Source of the DNA: CAYXVJ01 sp964558445
GTDB lineage: Bacteria > Bacillota > Clostridia > Saccharofermentanales > Fastidiosipilaceae
DNA: 24,177 nucleotides
Direction of reading: 5' to 3'
Assembly (NCBI GenBank): GCA_964558445.1
Contig: CAZLEA010000025.1
Location: 1-24,177 of the forward strand
This document shows positions 7,748 through 14,873 of this stretch, piece after piece. Position numbers and translations under genes: made by a program. Positions within the stretch are counted from its first letter, which is position 1. Every line of letters begins with the position of its first letter. The notes below the pieces were generated by a model, which did no database searches, was not told where the DNA came from, and saw nothing but the letters and a program-made list of their open reading frames with translations.

Positions 7748-8989
7748 TCATGCCTCCACTTTCTTAATGCATAGGCAGGCGTTGTGTCCGCCGAAGCCAA
7801 GCGAGTTGCTCAGCGCGTAATTCACGGTGTGTTCGCGACGCCCTTCGGTGACGTAATCCAGATCGCATGCGGGATCGGCCACTTGCATGCCGATCGTCGG
7901 CGGTATGAGGTTCGTGCTGCAAGCCTTGGCAAGCACCATCGCTTCGACCGCACCTGCCGCACCAAGGAGGTGTCCCGTCATCGACTTCGTCGAGCTTACC
8001 GGCGGGCGCTTCTCAGACGCACCCATGAAGCGATGAATCGCCATCGTCTCCATAGCGTCGTTGATCGGCGTGCTTGTGCCATGTGCGTTGATATAATCGA
8101 TATCGTCGGGCGTCACACCGGCTTCCTGTGTGGCCTGGCGCATGGCTTCGACCGCACCGCTTCCTTCCGGATCCGGCGAGGTGATGTGATAGGCATCTGC
8201 CGTCGCACCGTAGCCTGCGACTTCCGCGATGATCGTGGCCCCTCTGGCCTTCGCATGCTCATACTCTTCCAAGACGAGGATGCCTGCACCCTCACCCATG
8301 ATGAAGCCGTCACGTTCCTTGTCAAACGGGATCGAAGCGCGGTCCGGATCCTCCGATGTGGAGAGCGCGGTCATATTGCCGAAGCCGGCAAGCGCCACTT
8401 CCGTAATCGTCGCTTCCGTGCCGCCTGCGATACAAGCGATCAATTCGCCATACTTGATCTTGCGAAACGCTTCACCGATCGCGTGCGCACCCGAGGCGCA
8501 GGCGGTCGTGACGGACATATTCGCGCCCTTGGCCCCGTAGACCATCGAGACGCGACCTGCCGCCATGTTATTGATCATCATCGGGATAAACAGAGGCGAT
8601 ACGCCGCGCGGCCCCTTCTCGTGCAGCTTGATGACCTCCGTTTGGAAGGTCTCGATGCCGCCGATACCGCTGCCGATGATGACCCCTACCTGCCAGCAAT
8701 TCTCATCTGTAATCTCCAGGCCGGATTCGGCCATCGCCTCGGCACTCGCCACCATCGCGAAATGCGTGTAGCGGTCCATACGGCGGGCCTCTTTGCGATC
8801 CAAATAATCCAGGGGGTCGAAGCCATCGACCGTTGCCGCAAGCTTGCCCTTGTAGTTACTTGTGTCAAAGGACGTGATCGGACGAATCCCATGACGCCCC
8901 GCCAGGAGACTGTCCCAGCTGCTCTTCGTGTTCAGGCCCACGGGGGTCACGGACCCCATACCGGTAATAACAACTCGTTTCATAGACAT
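7748..8989 (-). CDS. fabF: Beta-ketoacyl-[acyl-carrier-protein] synthase II
   Basis: 413 residues from the chosen start, equal to E. coli FabF. FabF condenses malonyl-ACP with acyl-ACP to extend chains. The catalytic triad is Cys164 in TTACASG, a His in NAHGTSTPIND (about 304) and a His in TGHLLGAAGA (about 341). The frame is open to an ATG at 9005-9007 that overlaps the fabG stop. That ATG lies within the GGAGGAG sequence that best serves as ribosome binding site for the ATG at 8987-8989, nine bases on, so the shorter start is preferred. The 419-residue version remains possible. A one-base gap to accB follows. Confidence 0.96.
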   Translation of the reverse strand: MSMKRVVITGMGSVTPVGLNTKSSWDSLLAGRHGIRPITSFDTSNYKGKLAATVDGFDPLDYLDRKEARRMDRYTHFAMVASAEAMAESGLEITDENCWQVGVIIGSGIGGIETFQTEVIKLHEKGPRGVSPLFIPMMINNMAAGRVSMVYGAKGANMSVTTACASGAHAIGEAFRKIKYGELIACIAGGTEATITEVALAGFGNMTALSTSEDPDRASIPFDKERDGFIMGEGAGILVLEEYEHAKARGATIIAEVAGYGATADAYHITSPDPEGSGAVEAMRQATQEAGVTPDDIDYINAHGTSTPINDAMETMAIHRFMGASEKRPPVSSTKSMTGHLLGAAGAVEAMVLAKACSTNLIPPTIGMQVADPACDLDYVTEGRREHTVNYALSNSLGFGGHNACLCIKKVEA

Positions 8990-9006
8990 CTGTTTCAACT
9001 CCTCCA

Positions 9007-9777
9007 TTACATCACCAGGCCGCCCGATACTTCCAGGACTTGTCCCGTGATATACCCAGCGTCTCTCGAACCGAGGAAGGCTACGGCTGCGGCCACCTCG
9101 TCTGTGCTACCGAAGCGCTTCATCGCGATCTGCGACAAGATGCCTGCCTGTATATCTTCGGACAGAGCCATCGTCATATCGGTTGTGATGAAGCCCGGTG
9201 CGATTGCGTTACAAGTGATGTTTCTCGCCGCAAGCTCCTTGGCCACAGTCTTCGTCAGGCCGATGAGGCCCGCCTTGGCGGCAGCATAGTTCGCCTGCCC
9301 CGCATTACCGTGGAGACCGACGACCGAGCTGATATTGACGATACGACCATAACGCTTCTTCATCATCACCTTCGCTGCTTCTCTAATCATGAGGAACGGG
9401 CCGCCCAGGTCCGTTTGGATGACTTCGTCGAATTGTTCGGAGCTCATACGAATCAAGAGGCCGTCGCGGTTGATCCCTGCGTTGTTGACGAGGAGCTCGA
9501 GCGGCCCCGGAAGCTCGTTTGCGGCAGCTACGATCGCCTGTGCCCCCTCTTCTGTCGCGGCGTTCGCTTGGACGAGGACAGCTTGTGCACCGAGCTCGTT
9601 TACTTCGGCCTCGCATGCCTCGGCGGCTGCCGAATTCGCATGGTAATTGATAACCAGATCGAAGCCGACTGTGGCAAGCTTCAGCGCGATGCCCCTGCCG
9701 ATGCCGCGCGAGGCACCGGTGACGATAGCGACAGGGCGCACGGATTGACTGCTTGTCTGTTCGGACTTGTTACTCAT
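9007..9777 (-). CDS. fabG: 3-oxoacyl-[acyl-carrier-protein] reductase
   Basis: 256 residues, a short-chain dehydrogenase/reductase. FabG reduces 3-oxoacyl-ACP, normally with NADPH. The cofactor loop is TGASRGIG (20-27), NNAG is at 98-101, and the catalytic residues are Ser151, Tyr164 and Lys168 (YAAAKAG). The C-terminus GYITGQVLEVSGGLVM is typical of FabG and separates it from other SDR enzymes. The ATG is preceded by AAGGAGAAG. The stop shares bases with the long-start ATG of fabF. About ten extra N-terminal residues before the Rossmann fold are unremarkable. Confidence 0.96.
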   Translation of the reverse strand: MSNKSEQTSSQSVRPVAIVTGASRGIGRGIALKLATVGFDLVINYHANSAAAEACEAEVNELGAQAVLVQANAATEEGAQAIVAAANELPGPLELLVNNAGINRDGLLIRMSSEQFDEVIQTDLGGPFLMIREAAKVMMKKRYGRIVNISSVVGLHGNAGQANYAAAKAGLIGLTKTVAKELAARNITCNAIAPGFITTDMTMALSEDIQAGILSQIAMKRFGSTDEVAAAVAFLGSRDAGYITGQVLEVSGGLVM

Positions 9778-9816
9778 GAATGCTTCTCCTTATAAATCGA
9801 AACGGATCGACGTGTT

Positions 9817-9830
9817 GCCGGTGAACCGGC
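9817..9830 (-). other. Small intercistronic hairpin between fabH and fabG
   Basis: GCCGG-TTCA-CCGGC on the minus strand is a five-base-pair GC stem with a four-base loop, in the 77-base fabH-fabG spacer. No T-run follows, so it is not an intrinsic terminator. It could be an mRNA stability or processing element, or chance. Confidence 0.3.
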
Positions 9831-9854
9831 TGTGCTTGGGCTTCGTCGCCTAGC

Positions 9855-10850
9855 TTAGACGCGAAACAATGCTGCGCCATAGGTCAGACCACCACCGAAA
9901 CCGCAGATGGCAACCAGGCTGCCGGGCCCGATCAAGCCCTGCTTCAGGCAAGCGTCGAGGCCGATACCGATCGAGGCCGAGCTCGTGTTACCAAGATTGG
10001 CAAGGCAGCTATAGACCTTGTCCATACCGACACCAAGTCGCTTCGCAGCCGCTTCCAAGATGCGATTGTTCGCCTGGTGAGGGACCACATAATCGATATC
10101 CTCCACGCTGACGCCGGCTTGTAATACTACGTCCTTGAGTGCTTCCGCCATCACATTGACAGCAAAACGGTAGACCTCTCTACCCTCCATACGGAGCGTA
10201 TCCGGCATGGCGGAGTAGGGATCGGGGAAGCGCTCATCTGCATCGTTTGGCCACCAGGGATGCTTGCCCGACGGGTTCTTGGCCATCAGGACCGAGCCGG
10301 ATGCACCGTCTGCACCGAGATCGCTCGCGAGCAGTTCGCCGGTCTCGGTGCGACCCACCAAGACGGCAGATGCCGCATCGCCGAAGAGGACGCAAGACGC
10401 TCTGTCCGTGAAGTCCGTGATGCTGCTAAGCTTCTCCGAGGACACGATCAGGACATGCTTGATCTTCGGATCCAGGAGGTAGCGGGCCGCCATATCGAAG
10501 GCATAGACGAAACCGCTGCATGCGGCATTGAGATCGATACAAAACGCCTTCTTGGCGCCGATCTGTGCTTGGACCAGACAGCTGAGACTCGGTGTGAAGT
10601 AATCGGGCGTCACGGTCGTCGCCAGAATCAAATCAACCTCAAAACCGTCGATGCCGGCAGTCACAAGCGCACTCTCGGCCGCTCTCGCACCCATGTACCA
10701 GACCGATTCGCCGGCACTCATGTGCCTGCTCTCGATGCCGGTTCTCGTTCGTATCCACTCATCCGAGGTGTCCACGATGTCGACGAAGTCGTCGTTTGTG
10801 ACCACCAAATCGGGCAGATACACGCCTGTTCCCAAAATACCTATTCTCAC
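9855..10850 (-). CDS. fabH: Beta-ketoacyl-[acyl-carrier-protein] synthase III
   Basis: 331 residues. FabH starts fatty-acid synthesis by condensing an acyl-CoA with malonyl-ACP. The catalytic triad is Cys111 in DLNAACSGF, His258 in VVPHQANNRI and Asn288 in GNTSSAS, and the C-terminal glycine-rich ICGFGGGLTYGA is present. The start is GTG (10848-10850), with GAGGT about eight bases upstream. No ATG is available nearby that keeps the conserved RIGILGTGVYLPD start. It is the first gene of the minus-strand fatty-acid operon and diverges from fabD. Whether it prefers acetyl-CoA or branched primers cannot be read from the sequence with confidence. Confidence 0.96.
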   Translation of the reverse strand: MRIGILGTGVYLPDLVVTNDDFVDIVDTSDEWIRTRTGIESRHMSAGESVWYMGARAAESALVTAGIDGFEVDLILATTVTPDYFTPSLSCLVQAQIGAKKAFCIDLNAACSGFVYAFDMAARYLLDPKIKHVLIVSSEKLSSITDFTDRASCVLFGDAASAVLVGRTETGELLASDLGADGASGSVLMAKNPSGKHPWWPNDADERFPDPYSAMPDTLRMEGREVYRFAVNVMAEALKDVVLQAGVSVEDIDYVVPHQANNRILEAAAKRLGVGMDKVYSCLANLGNTSSASIGIGLDACLKQGLIGPGSLVAICGFGGGLTYGAALFRV

Positions 10851-10952
10851 GCTTCTTACCTCTGTTACCGCAATCTTCGACTCATCACTTGGATATGCAT
10901 CTCGGACTTTACAAGCCGGAGGGCTTCGTATATCTTAAGAGTCGATATATTC

Positions 10953-11004
10953 TTGATAATCAAATCTTTTGAACTTCAAACTATTTGACAGTTTAAACAT
11001 TTGA
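10953..11004. promoter_or_regulatory. FabT-like operator array between fabH and fabD
   Basis: TTGA occurs four times at a strict 16-bp period (10953, 10969, 10985, 11001). The first two are parts of perfect odd palindromes: TTGAT-A-ATCAA (10953-10963) and TTTGAA-C-TTCAAA (10968-10980). The third, 10984-10997, is a degraded version (TTTGA then TTTAAA). Read on the minus strand, the first box contains TTTGATTATCAA. This matches the core of the FabT (MarR-family) box as I recall it from Streptococcus pneumoniae, where FabT represses fatty-acid genes. The array lies in the divergent region, where it could control fabH and fabD together. No fabT gene is in the window. Palindromes and period are seen directly; the regulator is inferred. 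Confidence 0.68.
10969..10997 (+). promoter_or_regulatory. Candidate sigma-A promoter for fabD, overlapping the operators
   Basis: A -35-like TTGAAC (10969-10974) and a -10-like TTTAAA (10992-10997) are separated by exactly 17 bases. Each hexamer matches consensus at four of six positions. Transcription would start near 11004, giving a leader of about 60 bases. The second and third operator boxes would cover this promoter. No equally good minus-strand promoter for fabH was found; TTGATT-N17-TCTTAA is a weak candidate. Confidence 0.4.
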
Positions 11005-11066
11005 GGCGATTGCGTCAAGCGCATCCTGCGCTCGGGGCATCAACATTCTTGCTTGAGGTATGAATA

Positions 11067-12005
11067 ATGAAGGATACGGCACTACTATTTAGCGGACAAG
11101 GCGCCCAGTACGAAGGCATGGGAAATGAACTCTGTTCTGCCTCACTGGCTGCGAAGGCGGTCTATGATGAGGCATCCGAAGCGCTTGGCTACGATCTATT
11201 GGCGCTCGATGCTCTGGCACTGGCCGACACTCGTCATACTCAGCTTGCGACCTTCACGCTCAGCATGGCAGCCTATGCCGCTCTAGGCGAGGGACTTGGC
11301 GACCAAGCCTCTAGGCTTACGGAGGCTACTCTCGCCGGTTTCTCGCTCGGTGAGTACAGCGCGCTAACGGCTGCAGGTGTGATCGACTTCCCGTCCGCGC
11401 TGAAGCTTCTCTCGCACCGCTCTCTTGTGATGGCAGAAGCAGCGGCAGCAGGCGACGGAGCGATGTATGCGATCATGGGCCTGGATGACAGTGTGATTCT
11501 CGAGGAGCTTAATAAGGAACTATATAGAGACCGCGTCTATGCGGCCAACTTCAACAGCCCGGGGCAACTCGTCATCGCAGGTTACCAAGACAGCTTAGCG
11601 CTTGCTTCTGCCGCCCTCCTGGAACTTGGTGCGAAGCGGGCGGTGCGGCTTAGCGTCTCCGGTGCCTTCCATACGCCGCTTATGGCGACCGCGGCGGAGA
11701 GCCTCGGTGATTATGCCAAACAAATCGATTTCAAAAGGCCTTCCAAGACGCTCTATTCGAACGTGACAGCAGAGCCGCTGGACGTAACAGACTACCCCGA
11801 GTACCTCAGCCGCCATATGCTCAGCTCGGTTCGCTGGACGGGCACCGTCATGGCCCTCGGCGAGGCCGGTATCACTCGCTATGTAGAGCTAGGCCCCGGC
11901 AAGACACTCATCGGGCTTGCCCGTCGCGTGGATCGCAAGGCCGCCTTCTACAATATCGAAGACAAGAAGAGCCTGGAAACATGCCTCGAGGGCCTGTTGT
12001 TGTAA
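11067..12005 (+). CDS. fabD: Malonyl-CoA:[acyl-carrier-protein] S-malonyltransferase
   Basis: 312 residues, normal length. FabD transfers malonyl from CoA to acyl carrier protein, supplying FabH and FabF. It begins with the conserved LLFSGQGAQYEGMG. The catalytic serine is Ser93 in GFSLGEYSAL, where the family more often has GHSLGE, so a Phe replaces the usual His before Ser. The second catalytic residue is the His in VSGAFHTPLM (about 202). The ATG has GAGGT seven bases upstream. It is transcribed away from the rest of the cluster, whereas in typical Firmicutes clusters fabD lies inside the fabH-to-fabG run. The 106 bases to the next gene contain no convincing terminator or promoter, so fabD may share a transcript with the two genes downstream. 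Confidence 0.95.
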   Translation: MKDTALLFSGQGAQYEGMGNELCSASLAAKAVYDEASEALGYDLLALDALALADTRHTQLATFTLSMAAYAALGEGLGDQASRLTEATLAGFSLGEYSALTAAGVIDFPSALKLLSHRSLVMAEAAAAGDGAMYAIMGLDDSVILEELNKELYRDRVYAANFNSPGQLVIAGYQDSLALASAALLELGAKRAVRLSVSGAFHTPLMATAAESLGDYAKQIDFKRPSKTLYSNVTAEPLDVTDYPEYLSRHMLSSVRWTGTVMALGEAGITRYVELGPGKTLIGLARRVDRKAAFYNIEDKKSLETCLEGLLL

Positions 12006-12111
12006 TCTCTTTGTAAATTAGTTTCTGTATACTGATATGAACATAGATAAATAAGATGCCTGAGGTGACTTCATACCGTCAGACACACTAGACTTGCCGG
12101 CGGAGGTATAC

Positions 12112-13656
12112 ATGACGATCTATTTTGCCTTATTAAACCAGAATATCTATTGGCTGCTCTTGTTGTTGACAGCTCTGATTGTAGCCGTTACGGGCCTCGT
12201 GCTCTACTTCGCGAAGAGCAAACAAGCCTCTTCGTTCAAACAGACCATCGAGCATACAAATGCGAAACTTGCCGAGATCGGTGAGCGCAAGATGGACTAT
12301 CAAGGTCATGTTCGTGCCATCTTGGACCAAGGTCAGGTCCCCGAGCTCACGGCCGCCTACGACAACTTGCTGCAGCACGCCAAGGCTGACTACGAGGAGC
12401 AGTACATGCCCAATCCGAGTCCGCTTGCGACTGCGATCCGGCAGAATCGAGGCTACAAGGGTATGCTCTCGGGATCGATCTCGCTGCCTGTCATCTTGGG
12501 TCTGGTCTCCGCCATCTTACTGATTGTCTGTCAGCAATTCCTGACGGGCACCAGTGCCTTGATGCTTGCGGCATCGCTCTTCCCCGTCTTGCTCGGCCTC
12601 GGCTTCACCTACTTGATCCAATCCTCGCTCGTAGCGATGCGAATCGAGATCGACTATCAGATCGAACATATGCTAGACCTAATCCATCTCGCCCTCCCTG
12701 TCTACAACAGTGATGCAGCAAGCGCACTGCTGGTAGATCGCTTCGTTCGTTACAATGAGCAGCTCAGTCAATCGGCCAAGGACCTGGTAGGCGACGCCGT
12801 CATCTTGGGTGTGTCCGAGAATCTCGAAGCGCTCATGCTCCGTGACGTGGTCCCCGCCCTGACAGAGAACAGCAAATTGATCGCCAAGCTTGCCACCACG
12901 CTTACAGACGAACAAACCAAGAAGATGGACGAACTTGCCGAGCACTTCAGTACGGCTATCAGCTCTCGGCTCGACTCACTCATCTTGCCCATCGCCGAGC
13001 AAGTCACAAATTATAGTGCACTGATGGCGACAAACGAAGAGCGCTCACAACAAGGGCTCGAGCACTTCAAGCTACACCGCGAAGCCTTGGACTTGGTCTC
13101 CGCCGAGATACAGGCCTCACTGCAGCAGTTGCAGACAGAGCGTGGCACTTGGCAAGAAGAGCGTCGTTCACTCGATACTTCTCTCACAGCGCTCACGGAA
13201 GCAGGCACACGCTTGACCGAATTGCAGAACAGCGCAGCAGACCTGCTCGCCTCGCGTATCGGTTCCCTGGGCGATCAATTGGACCGCCATATGCAAGAAT
13301 CTGAGAAGACACTCGAGAAGCTCTATTCGGTAAACGATCGACTGGAGGGATTGCTTCATGACGCAAACGAAGAGAGCCTGCGTACCGTCACGGACTACCG
13401 TGTGCTCGGCAGCGAGATCAAGCAAGCCGCGAAGAACATGGAGCAGATGAATGCCACGCTGATCGAGAATATTGGCCTGCTCAATCGTTCGCTAGAAGAT
13501 TCTGTCGGCGGCTTCAGAGAGCAATTACAGACACAAGTGAACAGCACCCTGGACGACTTCGACAAGGGGCTTGCAGAAGTATCTCTTCGCCTGTCTCACA
13601 GCGTGACCGAGATTCGCGATACCGCAAGCGATATCCATAGACTGACGGAGCGCTAA
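12112..13656 (+). CDS. Unrecognised membrane protein with ExbB/MotA/ZorA-like topology and long coiled-coil tail
   Basis: 514 residues from ATG 12112, with GGAGG five bases upstream. An in-frame TTG at 12094 is less likely. Three membrane segments are visible: about 13-34, 123-143 and 147-170. About 85 charged residues, probably cytosolic, separate the first from the closely spaced second and third. The remaining 340 residues are helical and rich in Leu, Glu, Gln and Lys with long coiled-coil stretches. One N-terminal helix, a cytosolic loop, a hairpin and a cytosolic helix is the plan of ExbB/TolQ/MotA subunits. A long tail recalls ZorA of the Zorya phage-defence system. The stretch after segment 3 (VAMRIEIDYQIEHML) faintly resembles the ExbB post-membrane helix. 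The classic glycine and threonine signatures are not clear, so membership is inference from topology. The next gene starts one base after the stop. Confidence 0.6.
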   Translation: MTIYFALLNQNIYWLLLLLTALIVAVTGLVLYFAKSKQASSFKQTIEHTNAKLAEIGERKMDYQGHVRAILDQGQVPELTAAYDNLLQHAKADYEEQYMPNPSPLATAIRQNRGYKGMLSGSISLPVILGLVSAILLIVCQQFLTGTSALMLAASLFPVLLGLGFTYLIQSSLVAMRIEIDYQIEHMLDLIHLALPVYNSDAASALLVDRFVRYNEQLSQSAKDLVGDAVILGVSENLEALMLRDVVPALTENSKLIAKLATTLTDEQTKKMDELAEHFSTAISSRLDSLILPIAEQVTNYSALMATNEERSQQGLEHFKLHREALDLVSAEIQASLQQLQTERGTWQEERRSLDTSLTALTEAGTRLTELQNSAADLLASRIGSLGDQLDRHMQESEKTLEKLYSVNDRLEGLLHDANEESLRTVTDYRVLGSEIKQAAKNMEQMNATLIENIGLLNRSLEDSVGGFREQLQTQVNSTLDDFDKGLAEVSLRLSHSVTEIRDTASDIHRLTER

Positions 13657-13657
13657 T

Positions 13658-14869
13658 ATGGTGGGCAGCGTCTTCCCGAACCGCTTGGCACAAGTGCTCG
13701 GTGAAATCAGACAAGTGCACCCGCTACCGGCCGAACAAGTCGTTGACCTAAACGAGAGTCGACGGCTGCTTCGCTATATTCAAACAAGTGACGATGCCGT
13801 GCGCACGGCGAAACTAGGCCGACTCTCGGAGGCGGAGCAGAGGGCAATCTACGGCTTGTACTTATTAACCGCCAAACCAGGAGAGATCAGGCGCATCGAT
13901 GAACTTGTCATCCGCTATGCCGGTTGGACGCTCTTCAATTATGGCTGGGCAAGCTTCCAAACAAACTTCCCCCAACAGAGTATGCAGAGGAGTCTGACCT
14001 GGCTCTGGCACCATCTGAACAACACATCCGTCAAGGGTATGCCTTCGCGTCCCGCATACTTGGACGATCACCTGGCCGGTATGGTCTCTCTTGGCCTACC
14101 CGCAGCAGAATTGCTAACAGCGACGCTTGCTCTCATGCAGAAGGTCACCGGCGACAGTAACATGGAGAGCTCGATACCGGAGTTCTTCGACCGACATCTG
14201 ATCTTGGCAGAGGGGCGTTTCGCCGCCATGTTGCTGGAGTTATGGATTCTGGATCAAGAAGACAGTGTATTGGTTCGGGAGTTGTCGCTACTACAGCGCA
14301 CCTGGCCGCTCCTACCACCCAAGAGCCTATCAAACCTCCTCGTACGAGTACAGAGCAGCACGAAGCTTAGCGAGAGCGAACGTAGAACGCTACTCTATGC
14401 CATCGAAGGGTCCGTAAGTCAAGATCGCCGCGAAGCCTTCCTCGACTCCCTTGGCAAGCACGAGCACGACGCTTGGCAAGCCTGGAAGATCCTGGATGCC
14501 CTGCGCCAGCAATATCGTGCCTACCCGACCAAGCAGGCCCTGATGCTGCGCTTCCACCGCCATATCACGAGCTTCACCCAGGTAGACAGTCATACGATCG
14601 CCTGGTGTTTCCCGGGCTTCTATGTCGTGGACAGCCTGCTCGATCCGGAGCACAGCTATGTCTATCCGACGGAATTGTTTCGCAGAAGTTTGAAGGACGG
14701 TCCGCTGGTCAATCACCTCGGACTCGCCTTGTTGCCCTACCAGCAGATCCGAAACGCACAAGATGCCGCCAAACGAAGCGGCATCTTCCAAATCGAGTTC
14801 ATCGAACCGGGGCTCACGAGGGCCACGGATTATCTACGATTGAAGCTTGGTCTCAAACGAAGCCTCTAA
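13658..14869 (+). CDS. Unrecognised soluble helical protein, partner of the upstream membrane protein
   Basis: 403 residues. The ATG follows the upstream stop after one base (TAA-T-ATG), with a GGAG site inside the end of the upstream gene, so the two are translationally coupled and likely work together. No signal peptide or membrane segment is seen. The protein is rich in aromatic residues, Leu and Arg (AGWTLFNYGWASF, LTWLWHHLNN, HDAWQAWKILDAL, IAWCFPGFYVVDSLL) and looks all-helical. No catalytic motif or metal-binding cluster stands out. Coupling to an ExbB/ZorA-like protein makes the EH_Signature family, which includes ZorC, a possible relative, but I could not recognise its motifs. Four bases separate its stop from the convergent dehydrogenase gene. 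Function unknown. Confidence 0.7.
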   Translation: MVGSVFPNRLAQVLGEIRQVHPLPAEQVVDLNESRRLLRYIQTSDDAVRTAKLGRLSEAEQRAIYGLYLLTAKPGEIRRIDELVIRYAGWTLFNYGWASFQTNFPQQSMQRSLTWLWHHLNNTSVKGMPSRPAYLDDHLAGMVSLGLPAAELLTATLALMQKVTGDSNMESSIPEFFDRHLILAEGRFAAMLLELWILDQEDSVLVRELSLLQRTWPLLPPKSLSNLLVRVQSSTKLSESERRTLLYAIEGSVSQDRREAFLDSLGKHEHDAWQAWKILDALRQQYRAYPTKQALMLRFHRHITSFTQVDSHTIAWCFPGFYVVDSLLDPEHSYVYPTELFRRSLKDGPLVNHLGLALLPYQQIRNAQDAAKRSGIFQIEFIEPGLTRATDYLRLKLGLKRSL

Positions 14870-14873
14870 TAGG

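Noticed and set aside
7784..9289. A 501-codon open frame on the + strand opposite fabF and fabG
   Set aside because: It is antisense to two genes with full catalytic motifs, its translation is Arg/His/Cys-rich with no domain, and such frames arise easily opposite codon-biased genes.
12006..12111. Promoter or terminator between fabD and the membrane protein gene
   Set aside because: A -10-like TATACT is present but without a -35 at proper distance, and the only hairpin is short with no T-run.
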